From the NCBI GenBank assembly GCA_964035795.1, contig OZ038321.1:6980079-7044078 (forward strand): DNA of 64,000 nucleotides, given 5' to 3'. The notes under the pieces were generated by a model. That model was not told the DNA's origin and searched no databases. It saw nothing but the letters and a program-made list of their open reading frames with translations. Of the stretch, positions 37,507 to 50,100 are shown in pieces; positions within the stretch are counted from its first letter, which is position 1; each line of letters opens with the position of its first letter. The stretch comes from Pterobdella sp. o SKG-2022. Lineage: Eukaryota; Annelida; Clitellata; Hirudinida; Piscicolidae. The position numbers and the translations under genes are program-made.

Positions 37507-38286
37507 TTAACAACCATCTTGTTTCTCTGAATAAGCCTTGTCTCCAACCCCTCTTTTCTTCAAACGGCTTCTGTTAAAAACTAAAGATTAAAATTTTTGT
37601 CAAAAATGCTTTTGATTATACCTTCTATTTTGAAACCATATCATTACTTGTCTCTCTGTTAAATTCAATTCACTGCCCAACAAAATTCGTTCATCTTTAC
37701 TCAAAAAAGTTTGCTTTAAAAATCGTTTTTCTAGACTTTCAAGTTGATCCTGATTGAAAATGGTACGTTTGGAAATGGAAAAGTTTGGTGGAAGTGGAAG
37801 GTGGGTGTGTTTCTTGGTGATTTTATTGAACTTCATGTGGTTTTGAACATCCATTCCAGTAATTGCTGAACAAATTGTTGTGTTGTGTGTTTGATGGTTT
37901 TTGGAAAAACCTTCAAAAGTGAAATGATAAGTGTTATGACAGTGAGGATGATCATAGTTAAGAAAGCAAGGGAAGAACATATTCTTATAAGTTTGGTTGG
38001 TATTTGAATTATAGGATGAACAAGAATGGCAGTTGGGAAAGTTTGAACAACAATTAGGAAAATTGCGGGATGATGCGACGAAAGCACCAAACTGATAAGT
38101 CGTATCGCTTTTGATATTGCAGTCACTGTTGTAATAATGTAAACACGCATTTGGTTTAAAGTCTCTACAACCATCAACTAAGGAGTAAACTTGTGTGTTT
38201 TGTTGTCGAGGATGTTTGGGGGGTTTCGAAAAAGGGTTACATGGTTCAAGCTGCTGTTCCAAAGAAAGTAAGCAGTTTTCTTTCAT
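37507..38286 (-). CDS. Divergent ANTP-class homeobox gene, 2 exons
   Basis: This is a DNA-binding transcription factor. Exons are 38286-37622 and 37570-37507, joined by a 51-nt GT-AG intron (37621-37571) in phase 2 within homeodomain codon 53; the spliced product is 242 aa. The homeodomain has LESLEKRFLKQTFLSKDER, LNLTERQVMIWFQNRR and, across the junction, SRLKKRG. R5, F20, L16, Q50, N51 and R53 are present; position 46 is Met and position 55 Arg, which is unusual. Unspliced, the frame would end shortly after WFQNRR with YNQKHF. The FLSKDER and ERQVxIWFQNRR segments recall posterior Hox, but NK-linked families fit almost as well, and I see no hexapeptide. The N-terminus is Cys/His/Asn-rich. 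The ATG at 38286 is the first in frame; 17 codons upstream remain open and could come from an upstream exon. Confidence 0.82.
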
Positions 38287-38290
38287 TTTT

Positions 38291-41152
38291 ATAAAAGTGT
38301 GGTTGCATGAAATTGAGTTTTTTATACTTAAAAACACTTCTTTTAAAAAGCTTTTTACAATATTGGCTTCTCGTTATTTTAAAGGAAAGTTGAATTGACT
38401 TCTAAGCATAACCAGGTTCAATACTCAAATTTTATTTTTACAATTTTCTTTCTTTAAATACTATTCAGAAACGTTTAATATTATTCTGAGTATTTATATA
38501 ATAAGTACATCATCCATATTCATCTGGTTTTATATGCCTAAACTAATGCTAAAAATATTAATATTATATGTAAGTTTTATGATGGTATAAAGTTGAATCA
38601 TGACTGTGTGTATGTGGTGTTAGGATTTCTCCATTGTTAATAACATTGCGTAATAGCAGGCAGTTTTGAATAACCTTTTCACTTTGTCAAAACTTCTGTT
38701 AAATAATTATAAAACTTCCTAAAATGGTGTGAGAGCGTTTTAAAATTGTTACTTTTTATTTTTTAAATATTTTTTCATTAAATTCATCATAGATGTTTTT
38801 CTACAAACTTTCTTTGGTAGAGCTGTCCCATTGTATTTGAAAATATTGAGGACTTTCCTAACTCAATTGATTTAATTTTATTTTCACATAAAGAAATACC
38901 ATTTTATAATTTCAGGATATTTCCTTAGTTTTCTAAACTAAAAACGCACGAAATTTGGACACGAAAAATTTTATTTGCAAACAGTGTAAGCTAAAAGCCG
39001 ATAAACAGACAAATATGATGGTAGGAAAATATAAAATCAAACAAACTGAAACAAATCGAGCAATAAAATTCAAAGACTTTCAAACTGAATTGTATTCCAC
39101 AAAACAAAATATTTCAATATATGCCACAAATCGATGTTTCTGATGAATTTCAAAATATTTATTAACTTCATAAAAATGATTTTCTGCGATTAATAAAATT
39201 TCAAAAACGAAATGAATTGATAGCAAGGCCTGCAAAAACAATTATTTAAAACAACCGATAAGCAGATGGGGTCTAAAAAGAAACTTTTATGGAATTTTGA
39301 AAAATAAAGACTAAAAATAATTTTGCTATCTAACTTATATAATTTTAAATTAATATAAAACCGAACGCTTAATAGTGAAGCAAATTGATATTAATCAAAA
39401 AAGAACTATGATTTGTGAAAGATATATTAAAAAGAAATTTTTGATTGAATCGTTAACTGAAAATTTTTCACTAACTCAAAATTGTTATCAATCGTTTCAA
39501 AACTCAGATAATTTTTTTGTTGTATTAAGATAAGAATTTTTTTTTGGTTACCATCACTCTCATCCAATTTACATTCAATGAGAAGTACCAAATACTATTT
39601 CCACAAGCATCAGGAACAATGGAATATTAATTAACAAGAAATCAATAAACAAGCAATAAATTGACGAAATTATTCTATTAATAAAGACAAAAATACAATA
39701 ATACAAAGATTATTTAGAAAAAAATAATATTATAATAAGAATAATAATATATAAGTAATAACTACTATCCAATGATAATAATTGTACTTTAGTTTCTATT
39801 ATAATGGCATAACAATGACAACACTGAAGGAGCATTCATGAAAGTGTATAAAGTATGAGATTATTATTGTTTCTGATATTATTTTTCTTCCAGAAATAAA
39901 CCACAAACTTACTAGTTAGAGAGTTATCTATAAATTGCATACAGATTCCATTATTATTTTCATTATTATATCTCTTATTTTTATGATTTTTTATATTTAT
40001 TCCACTAGTATTATTTTTATTGATATAAAAAACTGATGGAAATAGTGTTGAAAAGGATGTGATAACAAGAATCAAGAGAACTTCAAGCAACAGGAGAAAA
40101 GGTTACTATTACATCAATGCACCTTTATCATGTAATGATGATAATTACCACTATACCTTTCTAATTCGATGATTATGCATTAGCTATATACCTTGATAAA
40201 ATAGTGGTTAAAATTGACTTCATGGGTTCAACAGCCTATTCATTAAGGTTTGAAGATGTTTAATTATTTACCAGTTAGATTTGGTTATTATACTTAGTTC
40301 TATCAATGATTGAACTAATATATTTTAATATAGAAATTAATAGAACTCAAGAATAAAGATTAAAATAGTTTAAAATGTCATACATTTTTATATGAAACAT
40401 AAAAATTATTTTAACAATTTATTTTTAAAATATTCTTTCAACTAAGTTTAAAATATAATTCCATTAATTTTCATATAATTCTTATGTTCTTTGATGAACT
40501 TCATAAAAACTCAAACACGAAGGATATATGCACCTTATCTCCCACACCACTTATAACGCGATGTACAATGAGCATGACGAAAACAATCAATATGAACAGT
40601 GTTATAACCATTAGAAAATATACTCCAAAGCTTGTTTAATATTTCTAACAAACATTGTTTTGCTTCATGGTTATGTATTTATAAATATCCAAGCGATAAA
40701 ACTACAGGCCAAAAATATACAAAACTTAAGTTTCAAGCAAGTTAGTTGGTGAATTACGTAACATTCGTTTACTGACGTTGTTAATCGCAATAGAGTGTAT
40801 GAATTCTATTGATGTAACGGTCTTATAACAAGAATGTCTCATTAGTTTATTATTGAGTGTTACGGGAATAAACGGTTGTGAAAAAAGGGAATTTTTGTGA
40901 AACTTGTTCGTTCTTTCATATTTCTCTAAATATGCAAAAATATAACTTACTAAAACTTTAAAAGACTTTAAAATCTTTTGGAATAAATGTTTTCTAGTTT
41001 AACAGGTCACCATCTCTCGATTCTGAGCTAACTCAGTGAAGGAAGATGGCGATGGTGATGAAAAAAAATGATGGAAAGAAGATAATAAATAAAGATAGCA
41101 AAACTAACATATTAAACCTCCATATGAAAGCGATGAAACAGAATCACAAGAT
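38291..41152. other. AT-rich intergenic stretch, no gene seen
   Basis: Only low-complexity A/T sequence, with Asn-type AAT/ATT runs near 39700-40060 and no supported exon. Confidence 0.5.
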
Positions 41153-44100
41153 TTATTTATGTCCGTTCTTCAACACGTCATCAGACACGTCAATTTTCTC
41201 AACTTTGAGGTTCTGGTCAACGTTTGTCACTGACTGGATGGCCTGCTCTAGGGCCTATGAGGAACATGTTATACGTGAACAACGTTTATCCAAAGTAATA
41301 GTGTATCTGATATTATATAGGCATAGCTTACGTTATTGCTGCATAACTATCGTTAGATTTATATCGCTTAGTGGGTCGAAAAATAATTGCTCATAGTTAT
41401 TTAAGTGAAATACGTTATTAGCTGAGGTTATACTTATGAACTCACTATAAAAAATATCATATAAACATTGTACAAACTTAAATACTGAATCTATATTTTC
41501 TAAACATTTCAATCAGATTATCTTCAAACTTTAGAAACTACTTATCTGATTTTTCATTCATGAATATTCATTGGTATTACATACGTTGTCATAATCTGCT
41601 GCATCTGTCTCAGTAGTAACCACATCTTCAGAAGATTCTAGGACCTCCCCGGTTGGTCCTATCACTTGCTGGTGTCCATTGAGGGATTTTTTAATCATTA
41701 AATGAACAATGTGCAAATTGAGTAAAAATTCAACTACCATATCACCAAAAATTAACAATATTAAGCTTTATTACTTAATACTAAATTAATTTCCATTAAC
41801 TTTCAATATATAAATATATATTTTTAAGTAGAATAGATTTAAATTTTTCAAAGTTTATTCTTTTTGAAAAGTTATTCTACTATTTTAGTTTAAAAATGCA
41901 TCAGACACTGAACTCCCATATATAAACACACCAGCTAAAGCACCACAAAAGCCCACCTCTTTGATAGTGGTAGTGTGACTGATGACCTCTTTGCCTGCTC
42001 TACTGATGGGTCGAGACGAAGAAGAAGTGGTTCTGAGGATGGTGTTGTTCTGCTCATCCTTAGTCACATCTTGAGTGCTTACATCATACACAAACTCCTG
42101 TTGGGTTGTTTATGGTTTGTTTTGTTGGAAGCTTCTGGTTGTTATTGTTTGGTTCTATTATTAATTTTTATGATTTTATAGTAATGTATGTCTTATGCAC
42201 CGGGCAGTTTATAAACGGGAGTTAGTGCATAAGAATGAATTTAAAAATGAAAGTTTAACAATCGAGGCTAGAAATGAATGAAATGTTAAAAAAATAAATT
42301 AATTCTCATATAAGTTGAAATAAATCGATAAAAACTCAACAAAAATTCGTTAAAAATTTCATACGATAAGTGAGAAAAACCTACATCTTTGTTAAGTATT
42401 TTTGAAGATGGTCTAGCATTGACAATCACAGCCTTCTTAGCAACTACAGACATCTTGGTTTGGTCGATGGACGGGTTCTCTTCTCCCATCTTGCCATGGG
42501 TGACACTTCTAAAGGTTTCAGGAGAGACTGGTGCTTTGGGCGGCTCCTGTGGTAGAGTAGAGAAGTTGTAGAGGGTTTTAAGAAAATGTCTTGGCAAACG
42601 TTAGGTTAAATATATAGAGTTTGTTTTAAATGTAGATATAAGTTTTAAGAAGTTTTAATTTAAAAAAAAATTTTTACCTAATTATTTTAACATCTTGGTT
42701 TTAGACTACGGTAAATAATGTTATTCTTTCCAATTTTTCTTTATAGTTCACTAAATCGTTAGACTTATGCTTCTAATATTTTTGCAGTTTTTCAATGCAC
42801 TCTCTTAATTTCAATATTAAATATTTTAATTTTTATAAGATTTTATATTATATTAAATACTGGGCCAGCATTGACATACTTTTCAGACATCGAAAGGCCG
42901 CAAGTCTTATTTAGTCTCTATGCTTACACCTATATAAATCATATTAACACAAAAATCAATATTCCTTAACATTTTTCGTATTTGATGCATCTTTTTTGAC
43001 TTCTTCATTGTTGAATGGCACATTGGAAGAAGAACTTTTTGGTGGCTTGGACCTCATTTCCAACGTGGAAGAATCTACTCCCTTGTTTGGAACCATGCCT
43101 GTGGGCCCTGTAGTGGGTTCGTGACTGTCAGAACGGTTCCAAGGATTATTGAATTTTATGTATTTTGTTAATGTAGGTTTTGAGTATATATGGTGGGTTT
43201 GTGCTTGTAGAACCATTGGTCATAATGATTAAATTTTTATTTGCATTTTGTTATATGTTTTAATTATAAGGCATTGAGTTATTGAAAAGAATATTGATTG
43301 TTTTATTGGGGAGTAGAACGTTATGTATTTGCTTTTTAAGATTATATGCGAAAATCTTTGTATTTTAAAAATAACTTTAAAACAAAATTGTTGCTTCTTT
43401 TTTCAGAGAATTTATATCAAGCTTTAACAAATAGCTTGAAAGAGTTTGAAATCCCATGCAGTTAATAATTTGCCATGAATGTTTTTCTATATTTCATCTT
43501 ATATTAAATTTCCTCATATTATTTCAGTATAGTTTATTGAAATTATATTATAATAGAATACATTAAAGGCAATCTTTAAGAATTTATTATTTTATAATTT
43601 ATTAAAAGTATATTATCCTATATAAGCTATTACAAAAATTTTTTAATTTTAAAATCTAACCCGCATCAACACTTTGTGATCCGATCACTCTCTTCTTCCC
43701 ATTCCTATCGAAGCTGGGTGCAGGCCGATCAATCAACGCAGCAGCTTGTCTTATTTGGTATTCGGTGCGTCCTTCATACTTGAAACCTGCGCCTAGTTTA
43801 TCCACCAAGCCTTGCGGGTTTGGTTCTGCCTCTCTTAACCTTTGAGTGAGTTTGTGTGGGTTGGGTGGTGTAAGGTTGATTGGAATGGTTATGGTTTAGA
43901 TTTTTTGATTTTATTCGATTTAGATAGTTTGATTTACTTGAAAAGAAAATTGGAGACAAAACTGAAATAGTAGCAACCTTGCTTCAAATATCATGAACTT
44001 GAATACCTCTGAAAGTTCAAGTTGCTAAACTTATATAAATTGAGATTTCTCTTGGGGCATAATGAGAATCAAATTTTTGGGCCATTTAAAATGAACGATT

Positions 44101-47100
44101 AAAAAGCACTGACAAAAACCTCTGAAAAACTTAGTGAGAATATTCTTTCAAACAATATTTTATAAGCACCGTGTTTTTGTGTCTGAACAAAACAACAATA
44201 GTAAGACTCTTGATGTACATAAAGCAAAAAAGAAACAAAAAAAATTAAATAAAAGCATTGCATAACATCATTATTCCTTCCGATGAACTGCCACCTTGTC
44301 GCGCTCGGGAGGCTTGCGTACCTCAGTAACCCTGAAAGCCATGCCGGCGGAGGCGTAGCCTTTTGGCAGAACTCCCTGAGTCGGATAGGTCAAGAGGTAG
44401 AGCTCCGACTAAGTGCAGTCTATTCGTCCGTTAGGACAGAGGTTTAAACTAGGCTAACAACCCGCTTTTGTGTTTCAGAAACTACAACAACAAACTTTGA
44501 AAACTGCAGAGCCTATCACGTAGGCTGGTGATAACGATTAAGAAGCCAGTTCACAGACTACTCTTTTGACGACCAAAGCCAAAACCATGATAAGAACCTA
44601 AAATATCAAAACTTTACAAAAGATAACTGGAACCCTCAAAAGGAAACTTAGCCATCTCAAGCAAATTTGGCAGAGAAGCATCGAAGCAGAGACAAAGGCT
44701 AACAGAATGAAGTGATCCAAGCTGAAGAGGACCAACCAGAACCGAGTACGTGGAAGAGTGTTGTTGCACCCCTATGCTTCCATGGATGCAAAAAGGCAAA
44801 TTAAACATAACCTCATAATCATTGTCATGAATGATATTTCATTTAATCTCATCAACCTAAAGAAAGTGTGGTGTTCGACAGCGGTTTTCCACAACCTCTT
44901 TGCCATCTTATGACTCATTAATTTGAATCCTATGGTGTCATTTATCTGTTCAAACTGTGGGAAGGTGATTGAGGAGAAGATGATGAGAACAAATTATTGT
45001 GGTTGATTTTATGATTTTTTTGTAAAATGATGATCAGAGAAAAAATGGTGAAAAAAATGCCCCATTGACTTGTATGTTTGAGAAAAACATTCATGCTGAC
45101 TTTTTATTTGTATGCAAGGAAACATACCTTGGAACATTAAAAGAACAAAACAATTACAACTACTAACTTCTCCAGGCCTTAATTTGATGTAGAAGTTATT
45201 TCTTTTGTAGGATATTTTTTGGATTTTTCCCCATGCAAATCTGTTGATTCTCAGTCTATCTCTGTACACCACCAAGCCACTGGCACAAACTCCCACCAGG
45301 ATCTCGACTCCTTCTGTGTCCTGAAGCCATATTATGTATCATTTATTCACTATTCTCACATTATACGTTAATATAACTATGTTTTGATACTGTCATGTAG
45401 TGGCCTAAATATATATTGATATAATTGTCTTTTTGGTAAAATTATTTATTGGTATAGTTATGTATTTGTATATTTATGAACAGCTACTTAGCTATTCTTC
45501 AATAATAGAATTTTTTCAAACAAGTGGAGGGTCATAATTACCTTAGCGGGATGTAGGTCCATGCCATACATGGCCAACTTTTTGGCGTTCTCAAGGTACC
45601 TCAGCTCAGCTTCTGCTGGAGACTGTCCTCTAAACAGGTGAGAGCATATGGTTTATAAAATATAATATGAGTGTATATTATGCATTTAGTTTTATTTCGG
45701 GCTGGCAGAAATAAGTAGGTGTGCATGTAAAATTAGGATACAAACAGTCAAGGGATCTTTGGGTACAGGTCGAATTTTTAAAAAATTATTTTTTGTGTGT
45801 TATGATTATTATTCTTGTTGTTAATGTCATTGTACAAATTCAAAGTGAAAATATCTATTAGCAAGTTGCTCATAAAGTATCTTAGTGTTTTCAAACCTAG
45901 AAACTTTAGTAATGTCATGTTTTCTTATCGTGTCGCGCATTGAATACACTTTGACAAGTCTCAGTATGCTTATTTAGATGCTGTTTAAAAATATTATCTT
46001 TTTGCACATTATATGCATTTTTCCTTTTTATAATAGTTATTTTTGACACCATAATAAGAAGTAGGTTTAGAGAGATTTCCTTGGAGTTAGTTCTTGGAAA
46101 ATTACGGAAACCTACCGAATGAATTGTCAAACCAACAAAACCTAGAGAACAAAATCTAGCTTAACCAACTTAATTCAAATTTTATCTATAAGAATCCATA
46201 AAAAATGTTCAATAAAATTTGAAGTTGATTAGAATAAAGTTTAATAATATTTTTGATATTAAAATTTTAAAAAAATCTGTTGTCACTTGAAAAAATTTTT
46301 GAGGAATTTTAATGAAATTTTCAATTTGTATCGTTAAGTTATATGTATTTCTTATAAAAATATAACTTCAAGCCATTATATCACATTATGAATGATTCAT
46401 TTTTTGAAAACTGTTGAAATAAATTTTTTTAATATACCCAGAAAATAATAAAAATTCAATGGGAAACTTAATTTACTTGTGTGTTCGATGCAACTCGGCA
46501 ATTTTGTCTAAAAGTTCATCGTTTTGATTTGGTGCGAATCTGGTTAAAAATATTCGAAAATATATGTGATAAAGAACAAATATCATGAATTTTAGCAAAA
46601 AAGTACACATTTTTTTATTTTATATTATTTTTGGTCAATAAGGCAAAAGTGAGGCTTTCCAAACTCTCTTTAAAACATTAACACTTATTCAATATTAATT
46701 GAGACACTAGAATCCACTCAACACACCTTATATCTCTAATGTATTCAATGCCTCTAGAATGTTCTTCAGGACTGTAGTCCCCCAGTTCAGACTGTACCGT
46801 GTAAGAACCTAACAAAGCATGTGTCACAAAGGAACACGGAAGCCTAGGTTGGTTCAGTGAGCGTTTAAAGGAAGGTAAAGGGTAGCATTAGTTTAGTAGT
46901 AAAAATATTCACGGTTGACTCAGTAGAAAAATTGGCCCTTGATTACTATTTAGTTTATTACCAAATATGCTTAAGATTAGTTTCGAAAAGGATAATTACA
47001 GAATTATTGTTGAAACTCACTTCCCAGTTAAAATGTCCCTTCTTAGTTGCAAGCATAACTGGTACCTGTTCACATTATTCATTATTATTACATGAGTTTA

Positions 47101-50100
47101 AAAATTTTTTTATAGCCACAAATTTTAAGAAGCCTACCTAGTAATATCTTCCTGGAGAATCACAGGGTCGGGTGGGTAGAACTTCACCTCGAAAGCACAA
47201 ATACAAGGGTCCCCTGGGAATAAGTTATGTCTGCTTATATAGAGTTATGAAAGTAATTTCCATTTTTACAGGAAAGCAATAAAGCGTTATTGTTTTTTTT
47301 TTATGCGCTACTATAGAGATGTTGATCAGACCTTCAAGCAAGTTTAATTGAACAAGTGATAGATGAAATGGTTTATAGTAGAAATAATAACATATGCTGA
47401 ATTCGATGGCAAGATAGGTGAATTTAATGTGAGTAATGATTAATATAACAACGCCTCAGTTGCTTACTTGGCGCTATATGAACTATTCTTATTATTTTTA
47501 ATACAAAGATTAATGAAAAAATGTCGGTTATGATGTCAATAATAAGCAATAAAAAATATTGAAAAATAAATTTCATAAATAATTAACCTTTCAATTGTTT
47601 GTTAACTCTTTTTGACTTTGTGATCCAAAACTGTGGAAGTTTCAGTCACTATTACTAATAATGTCAATGAATGGTGTCATAAGCCTTTGAGTAGAGGACT
47701 AGAGAACATTATAACAATTTTTTTATAAAAACAACATAAATCAATTCAATTTTAAAAAATTTAAAAACATCAGTTAGGATATCTTAATTAATTTTATTAT
47801 TTTTTTTTGCGTTTGATCATTTTGTTTATTCTAATTGAATCTAAATATATTTTTTAGAAGTATTAAAGGCTTAAATCTAAAAAAAATCGTGAAATATTGC
47901 TTAAAACACCCAAAGACCCACTCTGTTGTATGATTTAACGATATACCCTATAAGTTGTATAGTAGTCTAAAGGTAGTCACGGGTCGCTCTATTAAATTTT
48001 GGGACAGACGCTGATCAATAGCATCTTATCTATGCTGGTCTGAGCATTTCTATGCATTTATTAATCTATCAGATCGTGTTGGGGATTTGATTCGTTTTGG
48101 AGTATGCATTCATGTTTTTTCTTTTTTGTTCTATCTATTTTTTAGATTATTTAAATAGTATTTGTTTACGATTTTTTAAATTCTATTTTTGTATTCTCAT
48201 GTTTTTTCAATAATTATTTTTACTCATTTATATATGATATTTTTTCAAATATAACCCTTTTTTGAATATAATTTTTTCAAAAATGTAATCTATAATAAGA
48301 TGAACTGTCTATAAAAAGTTATCATAAAAACAACTAATTGAATACAAATAAATTTTCATTTCATAAAATTATTTTCAACATTTGGATGAATTCTGTCAAA
48401 AATGTCTTTTGGGCCAAGTTGAGTGAGTTATTTTTTTTAATAATAAATTAAGCGTAATAATACCTAATAAGTCAATAACATGAACAATATGGGTGTAAAT
48501 ATTATTGTTAATAACAATGATAATAAAAATAGTAAGGTGATATTAAAACTTTTTGTTATGCCGATTATACAATTTTGCTACGTTTTCCTTCAAAACAAGT
48601 CAATTACGCCGTATTTCTCCTATACACACACATCAAATAGTCTAAATTATAAATTTACTTCGAAAAATTTGAAACAAAAATTTTTTTTCTATCTATATCA
48701 TGAAAATGTATATTCAGTTTCATGTATTGAACAATTTGTTTTATTTGAAAATTTTTGAATTTAATATTTTCTCGTTTAAAAATATCCTGAAAGTCTTAAG
48801 ACAAGATTGATCGTATAAAAATAATGGTTTCATTTGGCATTTTTTGATTCGTTCAACTCTTCTCTGAAAAGCCGCTTTTTAATTTCAAAAGGTATTAAAT
48901 TAGATAGTCTTTTTGGTCAAAAACATGTGTAATTGTGAGAAATGAAAGCCTTAAAAAATCGAATATATCAAAGAAACACACGGGTTAAATATACTTTATT
49001 TAGCCTCTAATTGTTTGATCTATAAGAAATAGAACATCTACCAAAGAAAAGTAGTAACCAAATCATCAAAAACCAATACAAAGTTTCAAAAAAATTCTTT
49101 TAATCGAAATTTTTTCTAATTTTTCATCAATGCCAATAAACTATTGCTTCAGATATACTCAACGCATCAAAAATAAAATTTAATTCATTAAGTATTTATT
49201 AATTTAGCTTTTCAAGTCACTCTATTGACCGTCTGCACGGGCTTCCAGTTGCACAAAGATGAAAGTTTAAATTTCTTTGGGCTTATTGCCCTCATTTTTA
49301 AACTCAACCAACCTGCCTATCATTAGACACTTTTTTCTATGAGTTACATCCATCAACCACTCAGATCTTTTCACTTTGGCTTCTAGATACATCAATCAAT
49401 TTCTTCAAGCTGTACTCTCTCCTGCCTAACGCTCATTAACTCTTCTGAAAAATCTCGCAATTAACTCATAGTTTTTTAAAAAACTTAAGCATTATAAAGC
49501 AAGTTTTCAAAAAAAAATTTTATATAAGTTTCATTAATAATAATTTAATCAAAAAAATATATCTTCATGCCTTTTAAAAAATGATAACTAATTTTGAAAA
49601 CACAAAAACAATTACATATATTTTTCATTGCAAAACTGTGCTTTCCGATACAGACTGAATATCATCTCGAAGTTTAAAAAAAATTGGTGAATCTTTTGAA
49701 TACCTTATACAAGAAGCTTTTGATGGTACAAATAAAAAATGAAGTACTAACTTATAGTATCAATATCAGTATCATTTTATTATAGTCAGCATTTTTCCTT
49801 TTTCCAAAAGGTCACTGCTTTCCATGAGCTAACCTTCTCTTTTCATTTTACCCTGTCGTAGGCATCTTCAAGATCTAACCCAAGCCCACGACAAAGGTTT
49901 TCCATCCTATTTTTCCAAACTAACCTTGGCTTGACTCTTCATTTTCTACCTTAAACCTCGAACCTCCACGCCTGCTTAACACAATCATCATCCCCTTTTC
50001 TTATAACATGACCCAGTCATCTCGAACTCCTTTTTACTTACACCATCAGCTAGCTGCACACTAGACATCATTCGAAGCATCCGTTTTTCTCTTCTTCTCA

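Noticed and set aside
38287..38337. Homeobox start at 38337
   Set aside because: The codon there is GTG. The first ATG in frame is at 38286, so the upstream 17 codons are left as possibly coming from another exon.
43110..43130. Acceptor TTCTGACAG for the 4.1 exon ending at 42971
   Set aside because: It would break the frame with the preceding exon, which ends in phase 1. The acceptor at 43204-43205 keeps phase at both ends.
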